DNA from: Streptomyces netropsis
Lineage (GTDB): Bacteria > Actinomycetota > Actinomycetes > Streptomycetales > Streptomycetaceae
NCBI RefSeq assembly: GCF_014203545.1
Contig: NZ_JACHJG010000002.1
Location: 372,001-436,000 of the forward strand
Length of the DNA stretch: 64,000 nt
Reading direction: 5' to 3'
Below are positions 1 to 7,712 of the stretch, in pieces (within the stretch, counting starts at the first letter, position 1; every line of letters begins with the position of its first letter). The position numbers and the translations under genes were made by a program. Below the pieces are notes generated by a model. It searched no databases. It saw nothing but the letters and a program-made list of their open reading frames with translations, and was not told where the DNA came from.

Positions 1-2
1 GT

Positions 3-239
3 GCCCGCATCCGCGTCCTCAAGCACGAACTCCAGCAGAGCCTCGCCCTGTTGGCGGCCCTCGAGTCGCTCCTGGCCGACATCCCGCACGGCCGTCCGGG
101 ACCGTTCTTCGACGGTGGGGGCGGCGGTGAGGCCGGCCATCAGGCGGCCTCCTGCGTCCGCTGCGGGCTGCTGGAGCTGATCCACCGGGGCCCGTCGGCC
201 GTGACGCGGGCTCCGCGGGGCGGGCTGACCGCCCTGTGA
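3..239 (+). CDS. C-terminal end of an unidentified protein (cut by window edge)
   Basis: Only the last 78 residues are inside the window; the reading frame is open from the first bases and ends at a TGA at 237-239. The visible part starts with a Leu/Gln-rich, probably helical stretch (RIRVLKHELQQSLALLAALE), followed by a Gly-rich linker and a short tail with two cysteines (SCVRC). The family is not recognised. The helix could be the end of a coiled coil, for example in a regulator, but nothing supports a specific function. The next gene lies on the opposite strand and converges on it. Confidence 0.5.
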   Translation, partial: ARIRVLKHELQQSLALLAALESLLADIPHGRPGPFFDGGGGGEAGHQAASCVRCGLLELIHRGPSAVTRAPRGGLTAL

Positions 240-274
240 GCCTCAGCGCCGGTTCTGTGAGCCTCCGCGCCGGT

Positions 275-865
275 TCAGGGGGCCGGCGCCGCAGGCTCCG
301 GGGTCAGCGGCCGGCCGCAGCGCAGATTCCAGCGCCCGGCGCGGCCGGTGAGTTCGGTCAGCGACAGCGGGGGCACGTCGAGCCGCCAGAAGAGCTGCGG
401 GGGCAGCCCCAGCGCGTGCACGACCGCCGCGCGGACCACCGCGGGCTCCACGACGGCGAGCAGCCGGCCCTCGTCGTCGGTCCGCCCGTCCAGCCAGGAG
501 CCGACCCGGCCGACGAGGTCCAGCAGGGACTCACCGCCGTGCGGCGCGGCGCCGGGGTCCGCCAACCATGCGGCCACCGCCTCGGGTTCGGCGGCGGACA
601 GCTCGGCCAGCCCCCGCCCGCGCCAGTCGCCCACCTCGAGGTCCCGCAGCTCGGGCACGGGGGTGGGGGACAGGCCGAGCGCGGCGGCCGTCCCGTGGCA
701 GCGCGGGGAGGGGGCGCAGAGGGCGGCCGACATCCGGGGCAGGCCGCCGGCGGCCGCGCGGGCCTGCCGGGCCCCGGTGTCGTCGAGCGGGGCCCCGTCG
801 TCGAAACGGGCCTCGCGTAGTGCCGCACTCATCGCGGGTGAGAGCAGCGTCACACGTAGGGTCAT
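275..865 (-). CDS. Histidine-phosphatase-superfamily protein, apparently lacking the catalytic histidines
   Basis: The 196-residue product has the layout of the phosphoglycerate-mutase-like/CobC superfamily: an N-terminal strand, a PLDDTGARQARAA helix, a CxPSPRCHGTAAALGL segment and a conserved RDLEVGDWRG stretch near residue 85. The usual RHG motif at the first strand is replaced by LLSPAMS, and the second catalytic His region (normally THGG/SHG) reads VVEPAVVRA. It may therefore be a pseudo-enzyme or use a different chemistry. The gene is divergent from the cobalamin riboswitch and cobalt transporter genes, so a link to cobalamin or cobalt metabolism is plausible by context only. The start is the ATG followed by TLRVTLLSP; upstream extension of the frame has no family similarity. 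Confidence 0.7.
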   Translation of the reverse strand: MTLRVTLLSPAMSAALREARFDDGAPLDDTGARQARAAAGGLPRMSAALCAPSPRCHGTAAALGLSPTPVPELRDLEVGDWRGRGLAELSAAEPEAVAAWLADPGAAPHGGESLLDLVGRVGSWLDGRTDDEGRLLAVVEPAVVRAAVVHALGLPPQLFWRLDVPPLSLTELTGRAGRWNLRCGRPLTPEPAAPAP

Positions 866-1010
866 GGTCCTCAACTCTCCTCCGGGGCGGGCCCGGTCGG
901 CCCCGGCCCCAGCAGACCACGAGGGGCGAGCGGGGCGCGCGCGGGGGTACGCAACCGCACGCCGTAGCGCCCCGGTCGCGTACACGGTACGGTCGCGTGT
1001 ACATGACGAC

Positions 1011-1135
1011 GGTGTGACGGAAGTCCGGTGAGAACCCGGCACGGTCGCGCCACTGTGTACCCGGCGAACGCCCCCGATCCACACGGGGCGCTGGCAGGGA
1101 AGTCAGACCCGGCACCGTCGTTGAAAGCACCACGA
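1011..1135 (+). promoter_or_regulatory. Cobalamin (AdoCbl) riboswitch controlling cbtB-cbtA
   Basis: The B12-box core is visible at 1023-1056: TCCGGTGAGAACCCGGC is followed by ACGGTCGCGCCACTGTG. The matching downstream segment GGCAGGGAAGTCAGACCC lies at 1093-1110. Both pieces fit the cobalamin riboswitch consensus in the right order and spacing. The RNA ends about 30-50 nt before the AGGAGG ribosome binding site (1154-1159) of cbtB. Known riboswitches of this class repress cobalt uptake or B12 synthesis genes when the coenzyme is plentiful, which fits the cobalt transporter genes downstream. The exact 5' boundary is uncertain. Confidence 0.93.
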
Positions 1136-1166
1136 TCGGGACGCGTGTTCCCCAGGAGGTTTTGCC

Positions 1167-1391
1167 ATGGCCCAGTCAGCCGCCCCCGCGACCGGTACCC
1201 CCGCCGTACCGGCGATCACCCCGATCTCCCTGAAGGAGATCGCCCCGTGGACGCTCTTCTTCGGGATCCTCGCGCTGATCCTGCTGTACTTCGTCGGCGC
1301 CGAGCAGGGCGCCACCGCGCTGATCTCCGGTGAGGGTGTGCACGAGTGGGTGCACGACGGCCGTCATCTGCTCGGCTTCCCCTGCCACTGA
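1167..1391 (+). CDS. cbtB: Cobalt transporter small subunit CbtB
   Basis: A 74-residue protein with one transmembrane helix (about residues 28-46, LFFGILALILLYFVGAEQGA) and the signature histidine-rich C-terminus HEWVHDGRHLLGFPCH, the expected CbtB metal-binding tail. CbtB works with CbtA in predicted cobalt uptake for cobalamin synthesis. The start is fixed by an AGGAGG site 7 nt upstream, right behind a cobalamin riboswitch. cbtA follows after 21 nt, so the two are an operon. Confidence 0.93.
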   Translation: MAQSAAPATGTPAVPAITPISLKEIAPWTLFFGILALILLYFVGAEQGATALISGEGVHEWVHDGRHLLGFPCH

Positions 1392-1412
1392 GAGACCAGG
1401 GGTCAAGAGCTC

Positions 1413-2183
1413 GTGAACTCCATTTCCGTACGGGCCCTGCTCGTACGCGGCATGCTCGCCGGTCTCGCATCCGGCGCGCTGGCGCTGCTCACGGCCTATC
1501 TGCTCGGGGAATCCCGGGTGGACGCGGCCATCGCCTTCGAAGAGGCGCACAGCCACGACCACGGCGGCGGTGAGGAGCTGGTCAGCCGCTCCCTGCAGTC
1601 GACGGCGGGTCTGGCCACCGGCATCCTCGTCTACGGGATCGCACTGGGCGGTATCGCCGCCCTGGTGTACTGCTACGCGCTGGGCCGCGTCGGCCGTTTC
1701 GGCCCGCGCGCGACGGCGGCACTGGTCTCGCTCGGCGCGTTCGTCGCGGTCTATCTGGTGCCGTTCCTGAAATATCCGGCGAACCCGCCCGCCGTGGGCG
1801 ACCCGGACACGCTGGACCAGCGCACCGCGCTGTTCTTCCTGATGATCGCGCTCAGCGTGCTGCTCGCCGTCGCCACGGTCATCCTGGGCAAGCGGCTGGC
1901 TCCCCGTCTGGGCAATTGGTACGCGAGCGTCGCGGCGGGCGCCGCTTTCCTGGTGGTGGTGGGGATCGCCTTCGCGTTCCTGCCCTCGGGCGAGAACGTG
2001 CCGGAGGGCTTCCCCGCCGTGCTGCTGTGGCAGTTCCGCCTTGCCACGCTGGCCGTTCAGTTCGTCCTGTGGGCCGGTTTCGGCCTGGTCTTCGGCCACC
2101 TCGCGGAGCGCCTGCTCGTCTCCAAGGCGGGGGACCGGCAGGGTGACGAGGCGGCGTCGCGGACGGCCACCGCGGCGCGCTGA
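1413..2183 (+). CDS. cbtA: Cobalt transporter subunit CbtA
   Basis: A 256-residue integral membrane protein with about five to six helices. It carries the CbtA hallmark of an acidic, histidine-rich loop (EEAHSHDHGGGEE, residues 43-55) after the first helix, a likely metal-binding site. It is the partner of CbtB in predicted cobalt import and lies in the same riboswitch-controlled operon. The start is GTG at 1413. The short charged C-terminal tail after the last helix is typical. A terminator-like inverted repeat follows at 2205-2251. Confidence 0.93.
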   Translation: MNSISVRALLVRGMLAGLASGALALLTAYLLGESRVDAAIAFEEAHSHDHGGGEELVSRSLQSTAGLATGILVYGIALGGIAALVYCYALGRVGRFGPRATAALVSLGAFVAVYLVPFLKYPANPPAVGDPDTLDQRTALFFLMIALSVLLAVATVILGKRLAPRLGNWYASVAAGAAFLVVVGIAFAFLPSGENVPEGFPAVLLWQFRLATLAVQFVLWAGFGLVFGHLAERLLVSKAGDRQGDEAASRTATAAR

Positions 2184-2204
2184 GCGCACCGGGAACACCT
2201 CACC

Positions 2205-2251
2205 TGTCCCGTGGGTCCGGAAGGGCGATCGCCCGACCGCCCCACGGGACA
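2205..2251. terminator. Bidirectional terminator-like inverted repeat between convergent cbtA and tetR
   Basis: The 11-bp arms TGTCCCGTGGG (2205-2215) and CCCACGGGACA (2241-2251) are perfect complements, and a second small palindrome (GGGCGATCGCCC) sits inside the loop. It lies between the ends of two convergent genes. No T-run follows, which is common in streptomycetes. Confidence 0.6.
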
Positions 2252-2300
2252 CGTGCGTTCAGGGGGTGTCGTCCGTATCGGGGGCGCGCCCGCTACGGCG

Positions 2301-2891
2301 TCAGTCCCGGCGCAGCAGCATGTCGATGATCGAGTCGAGGTGCTGGGCCCGCTCCTGGCCCGGCGGGAGCGCCTCCGGGACGGCATGGACCAACTGGCCG
2401 TGGCCGAGGAAGCTGGTGTAGCCCAGCGTGCCGCGCAGCCGGGCCTCTTCCGGCGTGAAGCCCAGCTCGGAGAAGAGCTGGGTGAGATAGCCGAGCCGGC
2501 GCTCGGTCACCCGCCTCACCACCGTGGCGACCAGCGGGTGTCCGACGGTGGCCAGCAGGGAGACCTCGAGGGGGTTCTCGGTGACCGCCTCGGTCGCCGC
2601 GACGAACAGTCTGCGCAGTCGCAGCTCGGGGTCCGGCTCGGCCGACAGCTCGGTGATGACCGCCTCGGTGCGGGTCTCCTCCCAGCGCAGCAGCGCGGCC
2701 TCGATCAGTGCGTCCCGGCTGGCGAAGTGCCAGTAGAAGCTGCCCTTGGTCGTCCCCAGCCGGACGGCGAGCGGTTCGACCGCGACGGCGGCCAACCCGC
2801 CTTCGCCCATGACGATCAGCGCCGCGTCCGCCCAATCCAGCGCGCTGAGCCGCTGTCGTCCGCCGGGTTCCCGCAATCGCCGTTGCACCAT
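2301..2891 (-). CDS. TetR/AcrR-family transcriptional regulator
   Basis: A 196-residue protein. The N-terminal helix-turn-helix domain is at about residues 15-62, ending in the typical LGTTKGSFYWHFASRDALI recognition segment. A helical ligand-binding domain follows. It is divergent from the SRPBCC/DUF2867 gene at 2941, and the 49 bp between them holds palindromes, so it most likely represses both itself and that gene. The start ATG is immediately next to the promoter region, suggesting a very short or absent leader. The ligand is unknown. Confidence 0.9.
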   Translation of the reverse strand: MVQRRLREPGGRQRLSALDWADAALIVMGEGGLAAVAVEPLAVRLGTTKGSFYWHFASRDALIEAALLRWEETRTEAVITELSAEPDPELRLRRLFVAATEAVTENPLEVSLLATVGHPLVATVVRRVTERRLGYLTQLFSELGFTPEEARLRGTLGYTSFLGHGQLVHAVPEALPPGQERAQHLDSIIDMLLRRD

Positions 2892-2892
2892 G

Positions 2893-2932
2893 ACCGTACG
2901 CTACCGTACGGTTGAACATACGCCAGCGTATG
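2893..2932. promoter_or_regulatory. Palindromic operator region between tetR and the DUF2867 gene
   Basis: Two palindromic sites are visible: ACCGTACGGT (2903-2912, preceded by a direct copy ACCGTACG at 2893) and CATACGCCAGCGTATG (2917-2932, 7-bp arms around CA). The second overlaps the ribosome binding region of the rightward gene. Such sites are expected for the adjacent TetR regulator; binding is inferred. Confidence 0.6.
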
Positions 2933-2940
2933 GAGGGGCA

Positions 2941-3861
2941 ATGCGCACGGTCCGAAACATCCACGAACGCGTCATCGAGGCTCCGGCGGAGACGGTCGGA
3001 GCCCTGCTCGACCGGCTGTCCTCCGACGACGACCCGGTCTTCCCCACCCCCGCCTGGCCCGCGATGCGCTTCGACCGCCCGCTCGGCGTCGGGGCCGAGG
3101 GCGGCCACGGCCCGGTGCGCTACCGCGTCGGCGCGTACGACCCCGGCAGCCGCCTCCGCTTCGACTTCGCCCCGCCGTCGAACGGCTTCCACGAGCTGAC
3201 CGTGGAACCGCTCGGCCCCGGCCGCTGCCGCGTGCGGCACACGCTGGAGCAGACCCAGCACGGCACCGAGGCGCTGGCGTGGGCCCTGGCGTTCCGCTTC
3301 GCCCACGACACCGTCGTCGAGGAGGTCTTCGACAACATCGAGCGCGTGGCGACCGGTTCGCTGCGGCGCGCGGTGCGCTGGTCCCCGTGGGTCCGGTTGC
3401 TGAACCGGCTGATGTGGGACAAGCCGGTCGAGGTGGACCTCCCCGCACGGGCCCGGCTCGCCCGTACCGCCTTCGAGCGCACCGACTTCACCGACGCCTG
3501 GCAGCTGGAGATCCTGCCGGGGATGCCCGAGGACCCACGGGCCTGGGAACGCGTCCTGGCCTTCCCGGTCGTGGCACGCGGGGACGGCGAGGTCCTGCTG
3601 GGCAAGGACGCCGGACACCTCGACTTCCGGGCCTCGATCCTCGTCGACCAAGGGCACGTCACCCTCAGTACGGTCGTGACGACCCACAACCCGGTGGGCC
3701 GGGCCTACTTCGCGGTCGTCAAGCGGGTGCACCCCGTCATGGCCCGCGCCATGCTGCGCCGCACCCACCGCCGACTGGCGCTGTCGACCCCGAGCGCGGG
3801 CTCGCGCGAGCGGTTCCACCGGGCAGCGGACACGGCCGCCGCCGAGGTGGCCGCGCCGTGA
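2941..3861 (+). CDS. SRPBCC-like plus DUF2867 domain protein
   Basis: The 306-residue product begins with a polyketide-cyclase/START-like half (residues 1-150, with the ligand-fold pattern RFDFAPPSNGFHELTVEPLGPGRCRVRHTLEQ). It continues into a DUF2867 domain (about 180-290) with the family pattern DFTDAW...HLDFRASILVD...STVVTTHNPVGRAYFAVVKRVHP. DUF2867 proteins are uncharacterised and often paired with TetR regulators, as here. The start is ATG with a GGAGGGG site 5 nt upstream. Expression is probably induced when the divergent TetR protein releases the palindromes. Confidence 0.75.
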   Translation: MRTVRNIHERVIEAPAETVGALLDRLSSDDDPVFPTPAWPAMRFDRPLGVGAEGGHGPVRYRVGAYDPGSRLRFDFAPPSNGFHELTVEPLGPGRCRVRHTLEQTQHGTEALAWALAFRFAHDTVVEEVFDNIERVATGSLRRAVRWSPWVRLLNRLMWDKPVEVDLPARARLARTAFERTDFTDAWQLEILPGMPEDPRAWERVLAFPVVARGDGEVLLGKDAGHLDFRASILVDQGHVTLSTVVTTHNPVGRAYFAVVKRVHPVMARAMLRRTHRRLALSTPSAGSRERFHRAADTAAAEVAAP

Positions 3862-3863
3862 CC

Positions 3864-3906
3864 GGGAGGCGGACCTGCTGAACAGGGGACAGCGGGTCCG
3901 CCTCCC
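3864..3906. terminator. Terminator hairpin between convergent genes
   Basis: GGGAGGCGGACC (3864-3875) pairs perfectly with GGTCCGCCTCCC (3895-3906) across a 19-nt loop, just after the stop codon of the DUF2867 gene and before the end of the leftward epimerase gene. Confidence 0.65.
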
Positions 3907-3933
3907 TTCCTCAGTCGCCGCGACGCCCGCCGG

Positions 3934-4917
3934 TCAGCCTCGCAGCAGCTTGGCCTCGACCTCCGGATCCAGGCCGAGCGGGGGACGGTCCGTCCGTTGC
4001 GGCGGCGGGCCGTCCAACTCCTGGAGCCAGGCCCACGTGTCGGCCACGGTCTCCTCGACGGGGCGGCAGCGCAGCCCGGCGGCCAGCGCCTTGGACACGT
4101 CGCCCTCGTGCATGGTGGCGTACGCCTCGCCCGGCGGCACCCAGATCGGCAGGTCCATCCACGGCTCGACGCCCGCGGCGAGGATCGGCTCCGGATCCGT
4201 CCAGCGCAGCTCGGCGTCGGAACCGGTGACGCGTACGCACGCCTCCAGCAGCCTGCCCATGGTGGTGTGCCCGGGGGGACTGATGAGGTTGTAGGGGCCG
4301 CTGAGGCCCCGCTCCGCGGCGTCCAGGGACCACCGGGCGAGATCGCGGGCGTCGATGTACTGCAACGCCAAGTCGCGTGGCCCGGGCGCCAGCACGGGGC
4401 CGCCACGGGCGATGCGCGACAGCCACCACGGCAGCCGCCCGATGTTCTCCCGGGGGCCGAGGATCAGCCCGGCCCGCACCAGCAGCGACCGGTCCCCGAA
4501 GGCCTCGGTCACGGCCAGCTCCCCGCCGCGCTTGGCCTGCGGATACTCCACGTCGCCGGCGTCGGGCGAGCCGTCCACCAAGGGGGCGTCCTCGTCGTGC
4601 CCGGGCGCGCACGGATAGGTGTACACCGATCCCGTGGACACGTACACATACCGCTTCACCCGTCCGGCGAGCGCCCGGGCCGCGTCCCGCACGACCGACG
4701 GCGCGTTCGTCCACGTGTCGACCACGACGTCCCACTCGCCCCGGTCCAGCGCCGCCAGACCGCCCGCCTCGGTACGGTCGCCCAGCAGTTCGACGACGCC
4801 CGGTGCGGGCTCGTGGCGGCCGCGGTGGAAGACGGTCACCTGCCAACCCCGGGCCAGCGCCTCATCGGTGACGGCGCGGCCCACGAACTCCGTTCCACCC
4901 AGCATCAGAAGTCTCAT
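3934..4917 (-). CDS. NAD(P)-dependent epimerase/reductase family protein (SDR, atypical)
   Basis: A 327-residue extended-SDR protein with an N-terminal Rossmann motif (MLGGTEFVGRAV, residues 5-16), a conserved STGSVY segment near residue 95 and a downstream C-terminal substrate domain. The YxxxK motif is altered to YPQAKRGGE. Proteins of this type act as sugar- or isoprenoid-like reductases, but the substrate cannot be told from the sequence. It appears monocistronic. The start is the ATG before RLLMLGG; the longer open frame upstream has no relation to the family. Confidence 0.8.
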   Translation of the reverse strand: MRLLMLGGTEFVGRAVTDEALARGWQVTVFHRGRHEPAPGVVELLGDRTEAGGLAALDRGEWDVVVDTWTNAPSVVRDAARALAGRVKRYVYVSTGSVYTYPCAPGHDEDAPLVDGSPDAGDVEYPQAKRGGELAVTEAFGDRSLLVRAGLILGPRENIGRLPWWLSRIARGGPVLAPGPRDLALQYIDARDLARWSLDAAERGLSGPYNLISPPGHTTMGRLLEACVRVTGSDAELRWTDPEPILAAGVEPWMDLPIWVPPGEAYATMHEGDVSKALAAGLRCRPVEETVADTWAWLQELDGPPPQRTDRPPLGLDPEVEAKLLRG

Positions 4918-5133
4918 GACCGTGACTGTGCACCCCGGACCGACGCCGTGGGAAGCACCCCATGCTCTCAGCGGAATCGCCCAGAGCTGAACGCCCCGGC
5001 CTCGTGGCGCGTGACCCCTGCCACAGCGTTTCCGCCCGCCGGGCAGCCCCACCTGGATCATTGCGCCGGGGACAACACGTCCTTGACCACAACGCACTGG
5101 AGTGACCCGCCCCGGCCGCCCAGGATGCGGGAC

Positions 5134-6183
5134 ATGAACCTCAAGCACACCGACGCCACCCGTGACCAGCTCGCCGTCGTCAGCCAGAGCGGCCCGACCG
5201 TCACCTTTTTCGACGCCCGCACCCACGAGCCCCTCCGGGTCCTGGAAGTCCCCTCCCAACCACATGAGTTGTGCTTCGACGCGGACCGGCGGCTGCTGTA
5301 CTGCGCCGGCACCTACGTCTCCGGTTACTACCACGCCCACCAGGGCCGGGCCCGGGACATCAGCGTCATCGACGTGGACACCCACGAGATCGTCGGCACC
5401 ATCGACACCGCACCGGACCACGCCCCGCACGGACTCGGCCTGGACCCCGGCCGCTCCCGGCTGTACGTCAGCGTCGAGGCCACCGAGGACGAGCCCGGCG
5501 GCGTGATCGTCTACGACACCCGGACCCATGAGCGGGTCGCCAGGATCCCGGTCATGGCCGACGGCCCGCACTGGTTCGCGATCACCCCGGACGGCAGGCG
5601 AGGCTACTCCACCAACAAGGAAGCAGGGTTCGTCTCCGTCGTGGACCTCGAACGCGACGAGTTCACCGGCCGGATCGCCGTACCCGGCAGCGAAGGTCTG
5701 GACGTCTCCCGCGACGGCCGGTACGTCTACGTGGCCGCCCCCAAGGGCGACTTCGGCACCCGGCCCGCCGCCGCACCGGGCATCCGCGTGATCGACACCG
5801 CCACCGACGAGATCGTCCGGACCCTGCCCACCGACGGTGTGGTGTTCCCCGTGCACACCGCTGCCACCGGCGCGGTGCTCGTGGGCGAGCTGCGGATGGC
5901 GGCACAGGTGCCGGGCGGCGGCGCCATGGGGACGCAGGACAACGGCGTACTGACCGTCTACGCCCCGGACACCCTGGAGGTGGCCGGACAGGTCGAGGTC
6001 GGCCGGTTCCCCCTCACCATCACCTCCTCACCGGACGGATCGGTGGGTTATGTCTCCAACGTCATGTCCAGCACGGTGACCGTCGTCGACCTGACCCTGA
6101 TGCGGGTGATCACCACCCTGGAGGTCGGTCGCGCGGGCGAAGCCGGCGCGCACGGTCTCGCGTACATCCCGGCCGCCCGCTGA
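5134..6183 (+). CDS. YncE-type beta-propeller protein
   Basis: The 349-residue protein is made of repeated blades of the kind IDVDTHEIVGTIDT...GLDPGRSRLYVSVE, TPDGRRGYSTNK, SVVDLERDEF, SRDGRYVYVA and SSPDGSVGYVSN. This is typical of YncE/40-residue YVTN-type seven-bladed propellers. No signal peptide is apparent, so it is probably cytoplasmic, unlike many relatives. The biochemical role is unknown. An alternative in-frame ATG lies 9 nt upstream (5125). It converges with the GlxA-type gene with only 5 nt between the stops. Confidence 0.8.
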   Translation: MNLKHTDATRDQLAVVSQSGPTVTFFDARTHEPLRVLEVPSQPHELCFDADRRLLYCAGTYVSGYYHAHQGRARDISVIDVDTHEIVGTIDTAPDHAPHGLGLDPGRSRLYVSVEATEDEPGGVIVYDTRTHERVARIPVMADGPHWFAITPDGRRGYSTNKEAGFVSVVDLERDEFTGRIAVPGSEGLDVSRDGRYVYVAAPKGDFGTRPAAAPGIRVIDTATDEIVRTLPTDGVVFPVHTAATGAVLVGELRMAAQVPGGGAMGTQDNGVLTVYAPDTLEVAGQVEVGRFPLTITSSPDGSVGYVSNVMSSTVTVVDLTLMRVITTLEVGRAGEAGAHGLAYIPAAR

Positions 6184-6188
6184 GCCGT

Positions 6189-7169
6189 TCAGCGCGTCGG
6201 CCGGGGAGCGGCCGTACCGAACCGCCGGCGGTAGGTCGTCGGGCTGAGCCCGGTGCGCCGGCGCAGCTGCGCCCGGAGGTTCGAGGCCGTCCCCAGGCCG
6301 CTGGCCTGGGCGACCACGTCGAGCCGTAGCTCGCCGCGCTCGATCAGCCGGCAGGCCAGCGCCACCCGTTCGCCGGTGAGCCAGGCCAGCGGCGTGGTGC
6401 CGAGCTCGGCCCGGAAGCGCCGGTGCAAGGTGGCCGGGCTGACCGCGGCGCGGGCCGCCAGGTCCGCCACGGACAGCGGCCGGTCCAGGCGCTCCCGGGC
6501 CCAGGCCAGCAGGGGAGCGAGCGACGCGTCCGGCACGGCGGGCACGGGCCGTTCGACGAACTGCCGCTGACCGCCGTCGCGGTGGGCCGCGAACACCAGC
6601 CGCCGGCTCACCGTGTTCGCGATCTCGGCGCCGTGGTCACGGCCGATCAGATAGAGGCCGAGGTCCAGCGCGGCGGCGCTCCCGGCGGCGGTCAGCACGT
6701 CACCGTCGTCCACGAACAGGACGTCCGGTTCGAGCCGGACGCCGGGATGGCGGGCCGAGAACTCCGCCACCCATTTCCAGTGCGTGGTGGCCCGGCGGCC
6801 GTCGAGCACCCCGGCCGCGGCGAGGGTGAACGCGCCCGTGCAGAAGCTCACCAGGCGCGCACCCCGCCCGGCCGCCCGCCGGATCGCGGCCGACACCGCC
6901 GGGTCCGGCGGGGTGAGCGGATCCGGTCGATTGGGCACGATCAGGGTGTCGGCCGCGTCGGCCGCCTCCAGCCCGGCGACGCCGGAGAGCGTGAACATCC
7001 CGTCGTTCATCCGCACGGCGGGCGAGGCGGAGCAGAGCGTGAAGTCGTACCACCGCCGGTCGATCTCGGGGCGGCGCAGCCCGAACAGCTCGGTGGCGAC
7101 GCCCAGTTCGAAGGGGTTGGAGCCCTCGTCGACGAGGACGGCCACCCGGTGCGAGGATCCATGCGACAT
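6189..7169 (-). CDS. GlxA-family AraC-type regulator (DJ-1/PfpI domain plus HTH)
   Basis: The 326-residue product has an N-terminal class-I glutamine-amidotransferase-like DJ-1/PfpI domain (residues 8-180, with a nucleophile-elbow-like SFCTGAFTLAAAGVLDGRRATTHW segment). A C-terminal AraC double helix-turn-helix follows (about 215-315, SVADLAARAAVSPATLHRRFRAELGTTPLAWL). GlxA-type regulators sense small metabolites. It is divergent from a cupin gene only 52 nt away, which is the obvious candidate target. Confidence 0.9.
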   Translation of the reverse strand: MSHGSSHRVAVLVDEGSNPFELGVATELFGLRRPEIDRRWYDFTLCSASPAVRMNDGMFTLSGVAGLEAADAADTLIVPNRPDPLTPPDPAVSAAIRRAAGRGARLVSFCTGAFTLAAAGVLDGRRATTHWKWVAEFSARHPGVRLEPDVLFVDDGDVLTAAGSAAALDLGLYLIGRDHGAEIANTVSRRLVFAAHRDGGQRQFVERPVPAVPDASLAPLLAWARERLDRPLSVADLAARAAVSPATLHRRFRAELGTTPLAWLTGERVALACRLIERGELRLDVVAQASGLGTASNLRAQLRRRTGLSPTTYRRRFGTAAPRPTR

Positions 7170-7221
7170 ATGCGATTCCTAGCACTCGCCCCGCCCGATC
7201 ACCAGCGGTCAGGATGACCAG

Positions 7222-7632
7222 GTGATCAACGAACCGATCGACCTGCCGACCGCACTGAAGAGTTTCGATCAACTGTGGAGCCCACGGATCGTCACCCAGG
7301 TGAACGACTACGACGTCCGTATCGCGAAGGTGGCGGGCGAACACATCTGGCACGCGCACGAGAACACGGACGAGTTCTTCCTCGTCCTCGACGGCGAACT
7401 GAGCATCGGCCTCCGCGACGGCGAGCCCGGGGGAGCCGACGGGGGCGAACGCGTCGTCGTGCTGCCCCAGGGCGCGGTGTTCGTCGTCCCGCGAGGGGTG
7501 GAACACCGTCCGTTCTCCACCGCCGGCGCCTCGATCCTCATGTTCGAACCGACCGGCACGTCCACCGTCGGCGACCGCCACGACGCGGTCCCCGGCCACG
7601 TCGACGCGACGACGGGGCACGCGCTCGGCTAG
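7222..7632 (+). CDS. Cupin-domain protein
   Basis: A 136-residue single-domain cupin. The first motif reads HIWHAHENTDEFFLVLDGEL (metal-ligand His/Glu pattern H-x-H-x4-E) and the second is VFVVPRGVEHRP. Small cupins of this kind act as isomerases, dioxygenases or ligand sensors; the substrate is unknown. The start is GTG at 7222. It is divergent from the GlxA-type regulator and followed by a strong terminator. Confidence 0.85.
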   Translation: MINEPIDLPTALKSFDQLWSPRIVTQVNDYDVRIAKVAGEHIWHAHENTDEFFLVLDGELSIGLRDGEPGGADGGERVVVLPQGAVFVVPRGVEHRPFSTAGASILMFEPTGTSTVGDRHDAVPGHVDATTGHALG

Positions 7633-7650
7633 GGCGTCCCGCTCCCCGGT

Positions 7651-7683
7651 CCCGCCCCCCACGCGACGGACGTGGGGGGCGGG
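7651..7683 (+). terminator. Strong terminator hairpin after the cupin gene
   Basis: CCCGCCCCCCACG (7651-7663) pairs perfectly with CGTGGGGGGCGGG (7671-7683) around a 7-nt loop, 18 nt after the cupin stop codon. Confidence 0.75.
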
Positions 7684-7712
7684 AAGTGCACACCTAAGGG
7701 GCAGCCAGTAGG

